NCBI RefSeq assembly: GCF_009831625.1
Contig: NZ_WUUS01000001.1
Coordinates: 496,301-560,300 of the forward strand
DNA: 64,000 nt
Source of the DNA: Halobaculum saliterrae
Lineage (GTDB): Archaea; Halobacteriota; Halobacteria; Halobacteriales; Haloferacaceae
Direction of reading: 5' to 3'
Position 1 is the stretch's first letter. Every line of letters begins with the position of its first letter. The notes below the pieces were generated by a model, which saw only the letters and a list, made by a program, of their open reading frames with translations, was not told where the DNA came from and searched no databases. Position numbers and translations under genes: made by a program. Below, piece by piece: positions 27,019-36,644 of this stretch.

Positions 27019-28020
27019 TCAGAACTCCGCGGCCTCCTTGATACCGTCGGCGACTCGCGCCGCGTTCGGCAGGTAGTAGTCCTCCAGCGCGTACAGCGGG
27101 TACGGCACGTCGTAGCCGGTGACGCGCTTGACCGGCGCCTCCTGATACAACAGCGCCTCCTCCTGGAGGGTCGCGGTGATCTCGCCCGCGAGCCCGCCGG
27201 TCTTGGGCGCCTCGTGGACGACGCACGCGCGGCCGGTCTTCTTGAACGACTCGACGATCGACTCCCGGTCCATCGGGGAGACGGTTCGCAGGTCGACGAC
27301 CTCGGCGTCGATACCCTCCTCGGCCAGTTCCTCGGCGGCCTCCATGGTCGGCCGAGTCATGGCGCCGTAAGTGAACACGGACACGTCCGAGCCCTCCCGT
27401 CGGGTGACGGCCTCGCCGATCGGCACCTCGTAGTCGCCCTCGGGCACGTCGCCGCGGAAGGCGCGGTAGATGAGCTTCGGCTCCATGAAGACTACGGGGT
27501 CGGGGTCGCGGATCGCCGAGATGAGCAGCCCCTTCGTGTCGTACGGGGTCGAGGGGATGACCACCTTCAGCCCGGCCTCGTGGGTGTAGAACGCCTCCTT
27601 CGACTCCGAGTGGTGCTCGGGCGCGCGGATGCCGCCGCCGTAGGGCATGCGCAGCGTCATCGGGAGCGTGTAGCGGCTCCGCGAGCGCGTGCGCAGCCGG
27701 GCCATGTGACTCACGATCTGGTCGAACCCGGGGTAGGCGAACCCGGAGAACTGGATCTCGGGGACGGGTTTCAGCCCCATCGCGGCCATGCCGACGGCGG
27801 TGCCGATGATGCCCGACTCCGCCAGCGGCGTGTCGATGACGCGGTTCTCGCCGAACTCGTCGTACAAGCCTTCGGTCGCCCGGAAGACGCCGCCGTTCTT
27901 GCCGACGTCCTCGCCCATGACGAGGACGTCGTCGTCCAGTTCCATCTCGGTCGCGAGCGCGTCGCGGACCGACTGTACCAGCGTCAGGTTCTGCGTGGCC
28001 TCTTGCTCTTGCGTGCTCAT
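27019..28020 (-). CDS. pdhB: 2-oxoacid dehydrogenase E1 beta subunit
   Basis: 333-residue beta half of the thiamine-diphosphate E1 enzyme. Recognisable segments are VMGEDVGKNGGVFRATEGL, DTPLAESGIIGTAVGMAAMG, RMPYGGGIRAPEHHSES, and a transketolase C-terminal domain from SDVSVFTYGAM through DLRTVSPMDRESIVES. The length is normal. It lies 4 nt downstream of E1 alpha and 3 nt upstream of E2, so the genes are surely co-transcribed. Haloarchaea mainly oxidise pyruvate with ferredoxin oxidoreductase, so the true substrate of this complex may be another 2-oxoacid, for example the 2-oxobutyrate/isoleucine route. That link is inference. Confidence 0.95.
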   Translation of the reverse strand: MSTQEQEATQNLTLVQSVRDALATEMELDDDVLVMGEDVGKNGGVFRATEGLYDEFGENRVIDTPLAESGIIGTAVGMAAMGLKPVPEIQFSGFAYPGFDQIVSHMARLRTRSRSRYTLPMTLRMPYGGGIRAPEHHSESKEAFYTHEAGLKVVIPSTPYDTKGLLISAIRDPDPVVFMEPKLIYRAFRGDVPEGDYEVPIGEAVTRREGSDVSVFTYGAMTRPTMEAAEELAEEGIDAEVVDLRTVSPMDRESIVESFKKTGRACVVHEAPKTGGLAGEITATLQEEALLYQEAPVKRVTGYDVPYPLYALEDYYLPNAARVADGIKEAAEF

Positions 28021-28024
28021 GATA

Positions 28025-29140
28025 TCACTCCTCCACGAACGCCTCGTCGCCGTACTCCTCGCGCAGTCTCGCGAACTCCTCGGCCTGTCGCCGCAGCTCC
28101 GGCGGCTGCTCGGCGAACACGTGCTCGAACATCGACTCCGGGTCGGGCCGCACGGTCGACTCGGCGGCGTCGATCGCGTCGGCGACCTCCTCGCGGACCG
28201 ACTCCTCGACGGCGGCGACGCGCTCGTCGTCGAGGACGTCCTGATCCCGGAGGAACCGCTCCAGTCGAGGGATCGGGTCCTTCTTCTTCCACTCCTCGAC
28301 CTCGGCGTCCTCGCGGTAGACGCTCGGGTCGTCGGCGGTCGTGTGGGCGCCGAAGCGGTACTGGACCGCCTCGATCAGCGTCGGGCGACGCTCCCCCTCG
28401 CCGGGGTTCTTGGCCTTCTCCAGCGCCTCCGTCGTCGCCTTGTACACCGCGAGCGGGTCCATCCCGTCGATCTGGACGCCCTCGAAGCCGTAGGCGACCG
28501 CCTTCTGTGCCAGCGTCTCGCTCGCGGTCTGCCGCTCTCGCGGGACCGAGATGGCCCACTGGTTGTTGTTGCAGAAGAACACGTTCGGCGTGTCGAACAC
28601 GCCGGCGAAGTTCAGCCCCTCGTGGAAGTCGCCCTCGGAGGTGGCGCCGTCGCCGAAGTAGCAGAGGAACCCCGTGTCCGTCTCGCCGTCGCCCTTGAGT
28701 TTGTCCGCCCAGGCCATCCCCGTCGCGTGCGGGATCTGGCTCGCGATCGGGACGGCCGGCGTGAAGACGTTCGCGTCATCGGGAATGAGGCTTCCGCGCT
28801 CGTCGCCCATCCAGTACAGCAGCGTCTCCTTGAGCGACAGTCCGTGGACCATCGCGGCGCCGTGTTCGCGGTAGGACGGGACGAGCCAGTCGTCCTCGGC
28901 CAGCGCCATCGCTGAGCCGATCTGCGCACCCTCCTGACCGGACAGCGGCGGGTACGTTCCCATCCGCCCCTGTCGCTGGAGCGACACCGCCCGCTCGTCG
29001 AAGTGGCGGGCGAGTTTCATGTGGCGGTACATCGCGACGAACTCCTCCTCGGGGAGGTCCGGGACGTCGCCGACGACGCCGCCCTCGTCGTCGAGGACCT
29101 GAACCATTCCGTCGTCGGGGTCGCGCTCGAGCGTGCTCAC
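28025..29140 (-). CDS. pdhA: 2-oxoacid dehydrogenase E1 alpha subunit
   Basis: 371-residue alpha half of E1. It binds thiamine diphosphate through YFGDGATSEGDFHEGLNFA ... FFCNNNQWAIS (the GDG-x-NN motif) and decarboxylates the 2-oxoacid. The regulatory-loop region RFGAHTTADDPSVYR is conserved. The start is taken as GTG (VSTLERDPDDGMVQVL). The longer ORF upstream contains an implausible Cys/Phe-rich leader, and a TATA-like run (AAACTATTTACGAAAA) lies about 55-65 nt before the GTG. First gene of the three-gene operon. Lipoyl synthase, needed to activate E2, lies just upstream on the same strand. Confidence 0.92.
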   Translation of the reverse strand: MSTLERDPDDGMVQVLDDEGGVVGDVPDLPEEEFVAMYRHMKLARHFDERAVSLQRQGRMGTYPPLSGQEGAQIGSAMALAEDDWLVPSYREHGAAMVHGLSLKETLLYWMGDERGSLIPDDANVFTPAVPIASQIPHATGMAWADKLKGDGETDTGFLCYFGDGATSEGDFHEGLNFAGVFDTPNVFFCNNNQWAISVPRERQTASETLAQKAVAYGFEGVQIDGMDPLAVYKATTEALEKAKNPGEGERRPTLIEAVQYRFGAHTTADDPSVYREDAEVEEWKKKDPIPRLERFLRDQDVLDDERVAAVEESVREEVADAIDAAESTVRPDPESMFEHVFAEQPPELRRQAEEFARLREEYGDEAFVEE

Positions 29141-29393
29141 GGTACCCACCTTCGCATACCAGAACGCTGTCCGCCCCGCCTGATAGTGTTTTCGTAAATA
29201 GTTTACTGTGAACAGAAATACTGCCAAGAATTGGCAGGGCGTCGACTGTCCCCCCGTCTTTCCGAACGCCCGTTCGTATCGATTCGCTGATTCCCGATAC
29301 TGGTTTGCGAACGGCCGAAAAGGGGTCGTGATTCTTGACAATCGTTAATGGGGGCTCGAACGGTCGGGCGGGGATCCGTCGCGGCGGTCCGTG

Positions 29394-30338
29394 TCAGTCG
29401 GCGGCGTGTGCGGCCTCGCGCGCCTCCTCGACGCTGGCGCCGTCGCGGACGAGCGCCTCGACGAAGAACTCGCCCGCCTTGTACGACGACCGGACCATCG
29501 GCCCGGAGGCGCAGTAGAGGAAGCCGAGCTCCTCCTCGGCGACGCGGGCCCAGGTGTCGAACGCGTCCGGGTGAACGTACTCGAACACGTCGAGGTGCGA
29601 GCGCGAGGGCTGGAGGTACTGCCCGAGCGTGACGATGTCGACGCCGACCCCCCGCAGGTCCCGCAGCGTGCGGTACACCTCGTGGTCGTACTCGCCGAGC
29701 CCGAGCATGACGCTCGTCTTCGTGCGGATGTCCGAGGTTCGGTCGACGCGCTCCAGCACGTCGAGGGTCTGCTGATAGTTGGCGCGACGGTCGCGCACGG
29801 GCCACTGGAGGCGCTCGACCGTCTCGACGTTGTGGGCGATCACGTCCGGTTCGGCGTCGATGATCCGGTCGACCGCCTCGGGGTCGCCCCCGAAGTCGGG
29901 GATGAGCACCTCGACGAGGATCGAGGCGTCGCGACGCTTGATCTCGCGGATCGTCTCCGCGAAGTGGCGGGAGCCGCCGTCGGCGAGGTCGTCGCGGTCG
30001 ACGGAGGTGAGCACGACGTAGTCGAGCCCGATCTCCGCGACCGCGTCGGCGACGTTCGCCGGTTCGTCGGGGTCCAGCGGCTCCATTCCCCCGGTCTTCA
30101 CGTCGCAGAAGTTGCAACCGCGCGAGCAGCGGTCGCCCATCAGCATGAACGTCGCCGTCCCGGGACCGTCGCCGGGGCCGCTTCCTCCCGACCAACACTC
30201 CCCGAGGTTCGGACAGTTCGCCTCCTCACACACCGTGTGGAGGTCGCGGTCGCGGAGGACGGACTTGATCTCGGTGAAGCGCCGACCGGACGGCGGGCGC
30301 ATCTTCAGCCAGTCCGGCTTCCGCCGCCGACTACTCAT
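29394..30338 (-). CDS. lipA: lipoyl synthase LipA
   Basis: 314-residue radical-SAM enzyme that inserts two sulfurs into octanoyl groups on E2-type proteins. Both 4Fe-4S clusters are visible: the auxiliary cluster CEEANCPNLGEC and the radical-SAM cluster CSRGCNFC. Further conserved parts are DVKTGGMEPLDPDEP, SVDRDDLADGGS and the C-terminal GPMVRSSYKAGEFF with the conserved RSSY. It lies about 250 nt upstream of the E1 alpha start on the same strand, a clear functional link to the complex whose E2 it modifies. The gap 29141-29393 holds AT-rich promoter-like sequence but no gene. Confidence 0.97.
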   Translation of the reverse strand: MSSRRRKPDWLKMRPPSGRRFTEIKSVLRDRDLHTVCEEANCPNLGECWSGGSGPGDGPGTATFMLMGDRCSRGCNFCDVKTGGMEPLDPDEPANVADAVAEIGLDYVVLTSVDRDDLADGGSRHFAETIREIKRRDASILVEVLIPDFGGDPEAVDRIIDAEPDVIAHNVETVERLQWPVRDRRANYQQTLDVLERVDRTSDIRTKTSVMLGLGEYDHEVYRTLRDLRGVGVDIVTLGQYLQPSRSHLDVFEYVHPDAFDTWARVAEEELGFLYCASGPMVRSSYKAGEFFVEALVRDGASVEEAREAAHAAD

Positions 30339-30500
30339 ACCTCACCGTTCGTCGCGGGGGGCAAAAACGTGCGGTATACCCCCCGATCGGGGCGTGGTCG
30401 GGAGACCGCCGGGACCGGCGCCGCGTCCGAACCAGCGGGTGAACGGGGTTGCGTGTCTTTTCCACGCATCGGATGTGATAACAGATTGAACCGATAGGGA

Positions 30501-30510
30501 TTTATTATAT
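30501..30510 (+). promoter_or_regulatory. TATA-like box for the MATE gene
   Basis: TTTATTATAT lies 28-37 nt before the ATG at 30538. It is one of the most AT-rich decamers in the area and fits a very short or absent leader. Confidence 0.6.
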
Positions 30511-30537
30511 CGCCAAGAGTGTGGAACAGACCCACGA

Positions 30538-31956
30538 ATGTTCGACGTCTCCCCCGAGGAGATCACCGACGGACGATTGGGGAGAGCGCTCACGTTCCTC
30601 TCGATCCCGATCGTCGCTCAGCAGCTCGCGGTCACCGCACAGAGCATCGTCGACGTGCTCTGGCTGGGCCGCCTCAGCGGCGAGGCCGTCGCCGCCGTCG
30701 GCCTCGTGGCGCCGTTGATCGGGCTGATGACGGCGGCGGTCAACGGCGTGTTCACCGGCGAACACGTGCTCGTCTCCCAGCGCATCGGCGACGACGATGA
30801 ACGGGGCGCCAGCCGAGCGGTGTTCCACGGGCTCGTCGCGGGCGTCGCGGTGATGCTGGGGATGGTGCTGATCACGAACGCGTTCGGCCGCCAGCTCACG
30901 GCGCTGTTCGATCCGGGAACCGAGGTCGCGCGGCTCGGCGCGATCTACCTCGGGACGATGGCCGTGGCGTACACCGTTTCGACCGTCAGCGACGTGTTCG
31001 AGTACGGGTTCATCGGCGCCGGCGACTCCCGCACCCCGCTGCTGGTGAACCTCCTGTCGATCGGGATCAGCATCGGGCTCGACCCGGTCCTCATCTTCGG
31101 CTACGGCCCGATCCCGGGGTACGGGATCGCGGGCGCCGCCTACGCGACGGCGATCGGCTTCGGCGTCGGCGCGCTCGTCATGATCGCCGCCGCACGCTCG
31201 GGACATCGGGGCTTCACGTTCCATCTCAACGCCGTCTCGCTCGACCTCGGGGAGTTCCGCGAACTCCTCACCGTCGGCGTCCCGAAGATCGGTCAGGGCG
31301 TCGCTCGACAGGTCGCCCGGCTCGTGGTCGTCGCGATCGTCTCCATCACCGGCGGCGCGGCCGCGCTCACCGCCTACACGATCGGCGCACGGGTCGCGAC
31401 CGTCGTGTTCGTTCCAGCCGCCGCGATCGGCTCGGCCGGCACGACGCTCGTCGGACAGAACCTCGGCGCAGACAAGCCGGCCCGCGCGACGCGGGCGACG
31501 TGGCTCGCCGTCGGCATCGGTGCGATCGGCCTCGGCGCGATCGGCGTCGTCCAGTACCTCCTGCCGGAGGCCGTCGCCACGCTGTTCGTGCCCGGGATCG
31601 CGGGCGAGGCGCTGACGCTGACGGTCGCGTACCTCCAGATCCTCGCGCTCGGCTACTGGGCGCTCGGGACGATCTGGACGGTCGAGGCCGGGTTCAACGG
31701 CGCCGGCCGCACGGACGTGAGCATGTACGCGACGATGCTGCAGTACTGGGGCGTTCGGGTGCCGATCGCCGCGATCGGCGCGTTCGTCCTCGGGTGGGGG
31801 GCGCTCGGCCCGTTCTGGGCGGTGACGATCTCGAACGTCGTCGCCGCCGTCGGGCTCGTCGGCTACTTCCGCCACTCGACGGGGGAGGGACTCCACGAGC
31901 GGGCGGCCGACAGCGCCGGCGGCGACGGCGAGACCGGGGTCGCGGCCGGCGACTGA
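30538..31956 (+). CDS. MATE-family efflux transporter (copy 1)
   Basis: 472-residue transporter with about twelve membrane helices in two six-helix halves. Halves begin at LTFLSIPIVAQQLAVTAQSIVDVLWLG and VGVPKIGQGVARQVARLVVV. Characteristic elements are GLVAPLIGLMTA, VFEYGFIGAGDSRTP, PAAAIGSAGTTLVGQNLGA and VEAGFNGAGRTDV. MATE proteins export drugs or metabolites in exchange for Na+ or H+. The substrate is not predictable. The C-terminal 25 residues are acidic and cytosolic. It is convergent with uvrB. A second, distinct MATE gene is at 58895. Confidence 0.93.
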   Translation: MFDVSPEEITDGRLGRALTFLSIPIVAQQLAVTAQSIVDVLWLGRLSGEAVAAVGLVAPLIGLMTAAVNGVFTGEHVLVSQRIGDDDERGASRAVFHGLVAGVAVMLGMVLITNAFGRQLTALFDPGTEVARLGAIYLGTMAVAYTVSTVSDVFEYGFIGAGDSRTPLLVNLLSIGISIGLDPVLIFGYGPIPGYGIAGAAYATAIGFGVGALVMIAAARSGHRGFTFHLNAVSLDLGEFRELLTVGVPKIGQGVARQVARLVVVAIVSITGGAAALTAYTIGARVATVVFVPAAAIGSAGTTLVGQNLGADKPARATRATWLAVGIGAIGLGAIGVVQYLLPEAVATLFVPGIAGEALTLTVAYLQILALGYWALGTIWTVEAGFNGAGRTDVSMYATMLQYWGVRVPIAAIGAFVLGWGALGPFWAVTISNVVAAVGLVGYFRHSTGEGLHERAADSAGGDGETGVAAGD

Positions 31957-32035
31957 ACCGTCCGAGCGCGTCCGGGTGCGTCCAGGTGCGCCCGAACGCG
32001 TCCGGGCCGAACAGGTGGCCGGACCGGCCCGAGGA

Positions 32036-34120
32036 TCAGAAGCCGTCGTCGCCGGGGGCGATCCCCTCGTCGTCCTCCGCGGGCGGCTCGATCCCGACCT
32101 CCTCCGGGTCCACGTCGAACTCCCGGCGGAGGTCCTGCATGCGGTCGCGGATGTCCGCCGCCAGCTCGAACTCCAGGTTGCTCGCGGCCTCCTCCATGCG
32201 CTCCTCCAGCGCCCGAATGCGCGCCTGCGCCTCCTCCTCGTCGGCCACGTCGTCGCCCGAGACGCCCGAGGTGTCGGTCTTCGACCCGGGGAGGTTCGTC
32301 TCGCCGATCTCCTTGTCGATCGTCCGAGGCTCGTAGCCGTGCTCCTCGTTGAACGTCCGCTGGATCTCGCGGCGGCGGTTCGTCTCCCCGATGGCCGCCT
32401 CCATCGCGCTCGTCGTCTCGTCGGCGTAGAGGATCACCTCGCCCTCGACGTTGCGGGCGGCACGGCCCATCGTCTGCACGAGCGTCGTCTCCGACCGGAG
32501 GAACCCCTCCTGGTCGGCGTCGAGGATGGCGACGAGCGAGACCTCGGGGATGTCGAGCCCCTCCCGCAGGAGGTTGATGCCGACGAGCACGTCGATCTCG
32601 CCGAGCCGCAGGGAGCGGATGATCTCGTGGCGTTCGAGGGTGTCCGTCTCGTCGTGCATGTACGCCACCTCGACGCCGGCCTCCTCGAGGTACTCCGTGA
32701 GGTCCTCGGCCATCCGCTTCGTCAGGGTGGTGACGAGGGTGCGCTCGCCGCGCTCGATCCGGTCGTCGATCCGGTCCATCAGGTCGTCCACCTGCCCCTG
32801 GGCGGGCTCGATCGTCACCTCGGGGTCGACGAGGTGGGTCGGCCGGACGATCTGTTCGACGATCTGATCGGACCGCTCGCGCTCGTAGTCGCCCGGCGTC
32901 GCCGAGACGTACAGCTTGCGGTCGGTCTTCTCCTCGAACTCCTCGAAGGTGAGCGGACGGTTGTCGTAGGCGGTGGGGAGCCGGAACCCGTTGCCGACCA
33001 GCGAGTCCTTGCGTGACTTGTCGCCCTCGTACTGCCCCTTGATCTGCGGGAGCGTCTGGTGGGACTCGTCGACGACGGTGAGGAAGTCGTCGGGGAAGTA
33101 GTCGAGCAGCGTGTGCGGCGCGTCGCCGGACTCCCGGTCCGAGAGGTGGACGGAGTAGTTCTCGATGCCCGAGCAGTAGCCCGTCTCCTGGAGCATCTCG
33201 ATGTCGAAGGTGGTCCGCTCCTCGATGCGCTGGGCGGCGACGAGGTCTCCCTGTCGCTCGAAGTGCGAGACGCGTCGCTCCATCAGCTCCCGGATCTCGG
33301 AGACCGCCTGGTCGATCTGCTCCTCGGGGATCGAGTAGTGCTCGGCGGGGTGGATCATCACCGCGGGCTCCTCGCTGACGACCTCGCCGTCGACGACCGC
33401 GACCTTGCGCAGGCGGTCGATCTCGTCGCCCCACAGTTCGATGCGGACGGCGTGGCGACCGTACATCGGGAACACCTCGACGGTGTCGCCGCGCACCCGG
33501 AAGGTGCCCTGCTGGAAGTCCACGTCGTTGCGCTCGTAGTTGAGGTCCACGAGCGTCGCGAGCAGCTCGTCGCGACCGATCTCCTGGCCGACTTCGAGTT
33601 CCAGCGCCATCCGCCGGTAGTTCGCGGGGTCGCCGAGGCCGTAGATGGCCGAGACGGAGGCGACGACGATCACGTCGTCACGCGTCAGCAACGACCGCGT
33701 CGCGGAGTGCCTGAGGCGGTCGATCTCGTCGTTGATGGACATCTCCTTGTCGATGTAGGTGTCCGTCTGCTCGACGTACGCCTCCGGCTGGTAGTAGTTG
33801 TAGTAGGAGACGAAGTACTCGACGGCGTTGTCGGGGAACAGGTTCCGGAACTCCTCGTACAGTTGGGCCGCGAGCGTCTTGTTGTGGGCGATGACGAGCG
33901 TCGGGGTGTTCAGCTCCTCGACGACCCACGAGACGGTGTTGGTCTTCCCGGAGCCGGTGACTCCCAGGAGGGTCTGCTCGCTCATCCCGGACTCGAACCC
34001 GTCGACGAGCTGGCGGATCGCGTCGGGCTGGTCGCCCGCGGGGTCGAACGGGGCGTCGACGCGGAACGGCTTCTCGGCCTCGGGACGGTCCGGCGAGAGG
34101 GGTCCCTCGGATTCGCTCAT
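32036..34120 (-). CDS. uvrB: excinuclease ABC subunit B
   Basis: 694-residue helicase-like damage-verification subunit of bacterial-type nucleotide excision repair, which haloarchaea acquired and use alongside their own repair systems. Walker A is [14 protein letters not shown], the beta-hairpin is [20 protein letters not shown], motif II is [11 protein letters not shown], and motif VI includes [12 protein letters not shown]. The UVR domain that binds UvrC is at the C-terminus ([20 protein letters not shown]). The start at [10 protein letters not shown] is chosen because upstream DNA is repetitive. uvrA and uvrC are not in the window. Confidence 0.97.
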   Translation of the reverse strand: MSESEGPLSPDRPEAEKPFRVDAPFDPAGDQPDAIRQLVDGFESGMSEQTLLGVTGSGKTNTVSWVVEELNTPTLVIAHNKTLAAQLYEEFRNLFPDNAVEYFVSYYNYYQPEAYVEQTDTYIDKEMSINDEIDRLRHSATRSLLTRDDVIVVASVSAIYGLGDPANYRRMALELEVGQEIGRDELLATLVDLNYERNDVDFQQGTFRVRGDTVEVFPMYGRHAVRIELWGDEIDRLRKVAVVDGEVVSEEPAVMIHPAEHYSIPEEQIDQAVSEIRELMERRVSHFERQGDLVAAQRIEERTTFDIEMLQETGYCSGIENYSVHLSDRESGDAPHTLLDYFPDDFLTVVDESHQTLPQIKGQYEGDKSRKDSLVGNGFRLPTAYDNRPLTFEEFEEKTDRKLYVSATPGDYERERSDQIVEQIVRPTHLVDPEVTIEPAQGQVDDLMDRIDDRIERGERTLVTTLTKRMAEDLTEYLEEAGVEVAYMHDETDTLERHEIIRSLRLGEIDVLVGINLLREGLDIPEVSLVAILDADQEGFLRSETTLVQTMGRAARNVEGEVILYADETTSAMEAAIGETNRRREIQRTFNEEHGYEPRTIDKEIGETNLPGSKTDTSGVSGDDVADEEEAQARIRALEERMEEAASNLEFELAADIRDRMQDLRREFDVDPEEVGIEPPAEDDEGIAPGDDGF

Positions 34121-34185
34121 TGGCGGTTTGTGGGGGTGGAGACACTTGACGAGCGCGGTCGAGTGAGTGAGGGAGCGGAGCGACC

Positions 34186-34304
34186 GACCGAACGAGACCG
34201 CGGCCAACGACGACGAGGTGTACGCGGCCGAGTGTAACGAGGCCGCGTAGCCCGAGTCGTCCACAAAGAGAGCCCAGTCGACTGACCGAACGAGACCGCG
34301 GCCA
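34186..34304 (+). repeat. 21-bp direct repeats upstream of uvrB
   Basis: GACCGAACGAGACCGCGGCCA occurs perfectly at 34186-34206 and 34284-34304, offset by 98 bp. Nearby lie GAGTGAGTGAG and GCGGAGCGA words like those in the 80-bp repeats at 23.5 kb. The element sits in the gap between uvrB and the small gene at 34394, where no gene was found. Confidence 0.85.
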
Positions 34305-34393
34305 TGGGGGAGCGTGATCGGGGCCCGTCACGGACGCCGGCGACGTTCGCGAGCGCCGAAACGCATACCACCCGAAACCGAGAACCCGCAGAC

Positions 34394-34666
34394 ATGACGC
34401 GACAACTCCTCGTGGACGCGGCAGAGCACGCCGAGCGCGCGGCCGAAGCCGTCGACGACGGGACCGCCGAGCGACTCGCCGGCGTCGCCGACGACCTCCG
34501 GGCGGTCGCCGACGAGAGTCGGTCCGGCCCGGATCACGGCTGGATGGCGAAGCGGATTAACACGCTCCGAGAGGCCACGAGCAACGCGGACGAGGGGGTA
34601 CGCGAACACGCCGACGCGGCGATCGAGTCGATCAGCGAGTACCGCGAGGGCGTCCCCGGCGTCTGA
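34394..34666 (+). CDS. small helical haloarchaeal protein
   Basis: 90-residue acidic, probably all-helical protein (RQLLVDAAEHAERAAEAVDD, LAGVADDLRAVADES, HGWMAKRINTLREATSNADE). No known motif. The start at MTRQLLVDAAEH is preferred over the ATG at 34304, whose extra 30 residues derive from repeat-containing DNA. It precedes cetZ by 65 nt in the same direction; whether they share a transcript is unclear because cetZ has its own TATA-like sequence (GATTTATC). Confidence 0.7.
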   Translation: MTRQLLVDAAEHAERAAEAVDDGTAERLAGVADDLRAVADESRSGPDHGWMAKRINTLREATSNADEGVREHADAAIESISEYREGVPGV

Positions 34667-34731
34667 GTCGAGGCGGGACGCGAACGCGGATCGGGACCGC
34701 GATTTATCACCGACGACGACAACGTCCGGCC

Positions 34732-35880
34732 ATGAAGGTCGGACTCATCGCCGTCGGACAGGCGGGCGGCAAGATCGCCGACGCGCTGCTGCGGTACGAG
34801 CGAAACGCCGGCGTCGACATCGTCGCCGACGCGGTCGCGGTCAACACCGCCCGCGCGGACCTCCTCGGGTTGCGCGAGATCGATCCCGAGCGGCGCGTGC
34901 TCATCGGCGGCGACCGAGTGAAGGGTCACGGCGCCGGGGCGGACAACGAACTCGGCGCCGAACTCGCCCGCGACGACATCGACGAGGTCCGCGACGCCGT
35001 CGACGCGATCCCGACGAGCGACGTGGACGCGTTCCTCGTGGTCGCCGCGCTCGGCGGGGGAACCGGATCCGGCGGCGCGCCGGTGATCTGCCGGGAGCTT
35101 CGGCGGATCTACGAGGAGCCCGTCTACGCCCTCGGCGTGCTCCCCGCCCGCGACGAGGGCGGCATCTACACGCTCAACGCGGCCCGGTCGCTCAAGACCG
35201 TCGTCGAGCACGCCGACGGAACGCTGCTGTTCGACAACGACGCCCACCGCGAGTCCGGCGAGAGCCTCGCCGGCGGCTACGGTCGCGTGAACGACGAGAT
35301 CGCTCGGCGACTCGGCGTCCTTCTCTCGGCCGGGGAGGCGCGGGATCCGACCCCCGAGAAGGTGGTCGACGCGAGCGAGATCATCAACACGCTCGGACGC
35401 TCGGGCGGGGTGGCGTCGCTCGGCTACGCCTCGGCGCCGCTGGAGCGCAAGCGCGGGCTGTTCGGCGGCCGAAAGCAGATCGCGGAGGACGCGCTCGCGT
35501 CCACGACGCGCGTGACCGCGACCGTCCGGCGGGCGGCGCTGGGCGGGCTGACGCTTCCATGCGAACTCTCGAACGTCGAGCGGGCACTCGTCGTCGTCAG
35601 CGGACCGCCGGAGACGATCTCGCGCGAGGGAGTCGAGGACGCGCGCCGGTGGCTGGAGGAGGCGACCGGCACGCCGGAGGTGCGCGGCGGCGACTACCCG
35701 CTTCGCGACACCGACCACCTCGCGGCCGCGGTCCTCCTCGGCGGCGTCACCGAGGCGCCGCGGCTGGCGGAGGTGCGCACGGCGGCTATCGAGGCCCAGC
35801 GCAACGTCGCCGACATCGCGGAGCGATCCGGGCTGTCAGCGGGCATCTGGGACGCCGAAGGGCTCGATCCGCTGTTTTGA
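34732..35880 (+). CDS. cetZ: CetZ tubulin-superfamily protein
   Basis: 382-residue GTPase of the archaeal CetZ family. CetZ proteins assemble beneath the membrane and control cell shape and motility. The tubulin signature is AALGGGTGSGGAPV (about residues 103-116). The N-terminal nucleotide loop is VGQAGGKIADALL, and the base-contacting segment FDNDAHR ... YGRVNDEIARRL is present. The C-terminal half covers the second tubulin domain without the long PHF tail of FtsZ1/2. Haloarchaea usually carry several CetZ paralogues; which one this is cannot be told here. Confidence 0.93.
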   Translation: MKVGLIAVGQAGGKIADALLRYERNAGVDIVADAVAVNTARADLLGLREIDPERRVLIGGDRVKGHGAGADNELGAELARDDIDEVRDAVDAIPTSDVDAFLVVAALGGGTGSGGAPVICRELRRIYEEPVYALGVLPARDEGGIYTLNAARSLKTVVEHADGTLLFDNDAHRESGESLAGGYGRVNDEIARRLGVLLSAGEARDPTPEKVVDASEIINTLGRSGGVASLGYASAPLERKRGLFGGRKQIAEDALASTTRVTATVRRAALGGLTLPCELSNVERALVVVSGPPETISREGVEDARRWLEEATGTPEVRGGDYPLRDTDHLAAAVLLGGVTEAPRLAEVRTAAIEAQRNVADIAERSGLSAGIWDAEGLDPLF

Positions 35881-35937
35881 GTCTCCGTCGAGTCGACGGA
35901 CGGTCTCGAGCAACCGGCGACCGATCCACGGCCGACC

Positions 35938-36567
35938 TCAGCAGACGTTCTTCGGCTTGACGCCCATACCCTCCAGCGTCGCGACGTAGTCGTCGTAGGC
36001 GGCCTCGACGACGGCGTCGGCGGCGTCACGGGCGACGGCCCGGTCCTCGTCTCCGTCGCACACCGCCGAAAGCACGTCGAGTGCGTCCTCGAGGTTCTCC
36101 GCCAGGTCGTCGCGGATCCCGCGGAAGTCGTTCGAGGACGCCGGGTCCGCGTCCCCCACGAAGAAGCCGACCGTCTGTTCGGCGCGGGTGTGGGCGACGA
36201 CCAGTCGCCCGTACAGCCCGCCGACGCGTTCGACGGTGTCAGTCAGGTCGGCGAGCGCGTCGTACTCCGGATACTCGTGGGGGTCGTCCGCCTCGGCGTC
36301 GAAGTCGGCGTCGGCCACGTCCCGGTGCCCGCGGGCGTCCTCGGCGACGTCGCCGAACAGCGCCGCGGCGTCGCCGTTGGCCTCGTCGGCGCTCCACGAC
36401 TCGAAGGTCCGCCCGGCGAGCGCGAACTCGGCGGCGACGGCGGTGCGGACGGCGTCGGCGTCCATCTCGCCGCCGGCGAGCGCGTACAGCGACTTCGAGG
36501 ATCCGAGCCGCGAGAGGGGCGTTTCGTTGTCGTCGCGGAACTCCTCGGAGAAGGCGTCTGCGTCCAT
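35938..36567 (-). CDS. uncharacterised acidic helical protein (rubrerythrin-like annotation group)
   Basis: 209-residue acidic, alpha-helical protein. It starts MDADAFSEEFRDDNETPLSRLGSSKSLYALAGGEMD, a pattern shared by a haloarchaeal family variously annotated as rubrerythrin-like or transcription antitermination. No complete ExxH diiron motif is evident, so ferritin-like chemistry is doubtful. The C-terminus (LEGMGVKPKNVC) is well defined and the gene sits between two unrelated genes. Function is unknown. Confidence 0.7.
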   Translation of the reverse strand: MDADAFSEEFRDDNETPLSRLGSSKSLYALAGGEMDADAVRTAVAAEFALAGRTFESWSADEANGDAAALFGDVAEDARGHRDVADADFDAEADDPHEYPEYDALADLTDTVERVGGLYGRLVVAHTRAEQTVGFFVGDADPASSNDFRGIRDDLAENLEDALDVLSAVCDGDEDRAVARDAADAVVEAAYDDYVATLEGMGVKPKNVC

Positions 36568-36644
36568 GCACGAGCGTACGCCCGTGTGGCGCTTGAATCC
36601 CCCGCCAGCGACACGCTTACCAATCGCGCCGGAGAGTCGGAAAT

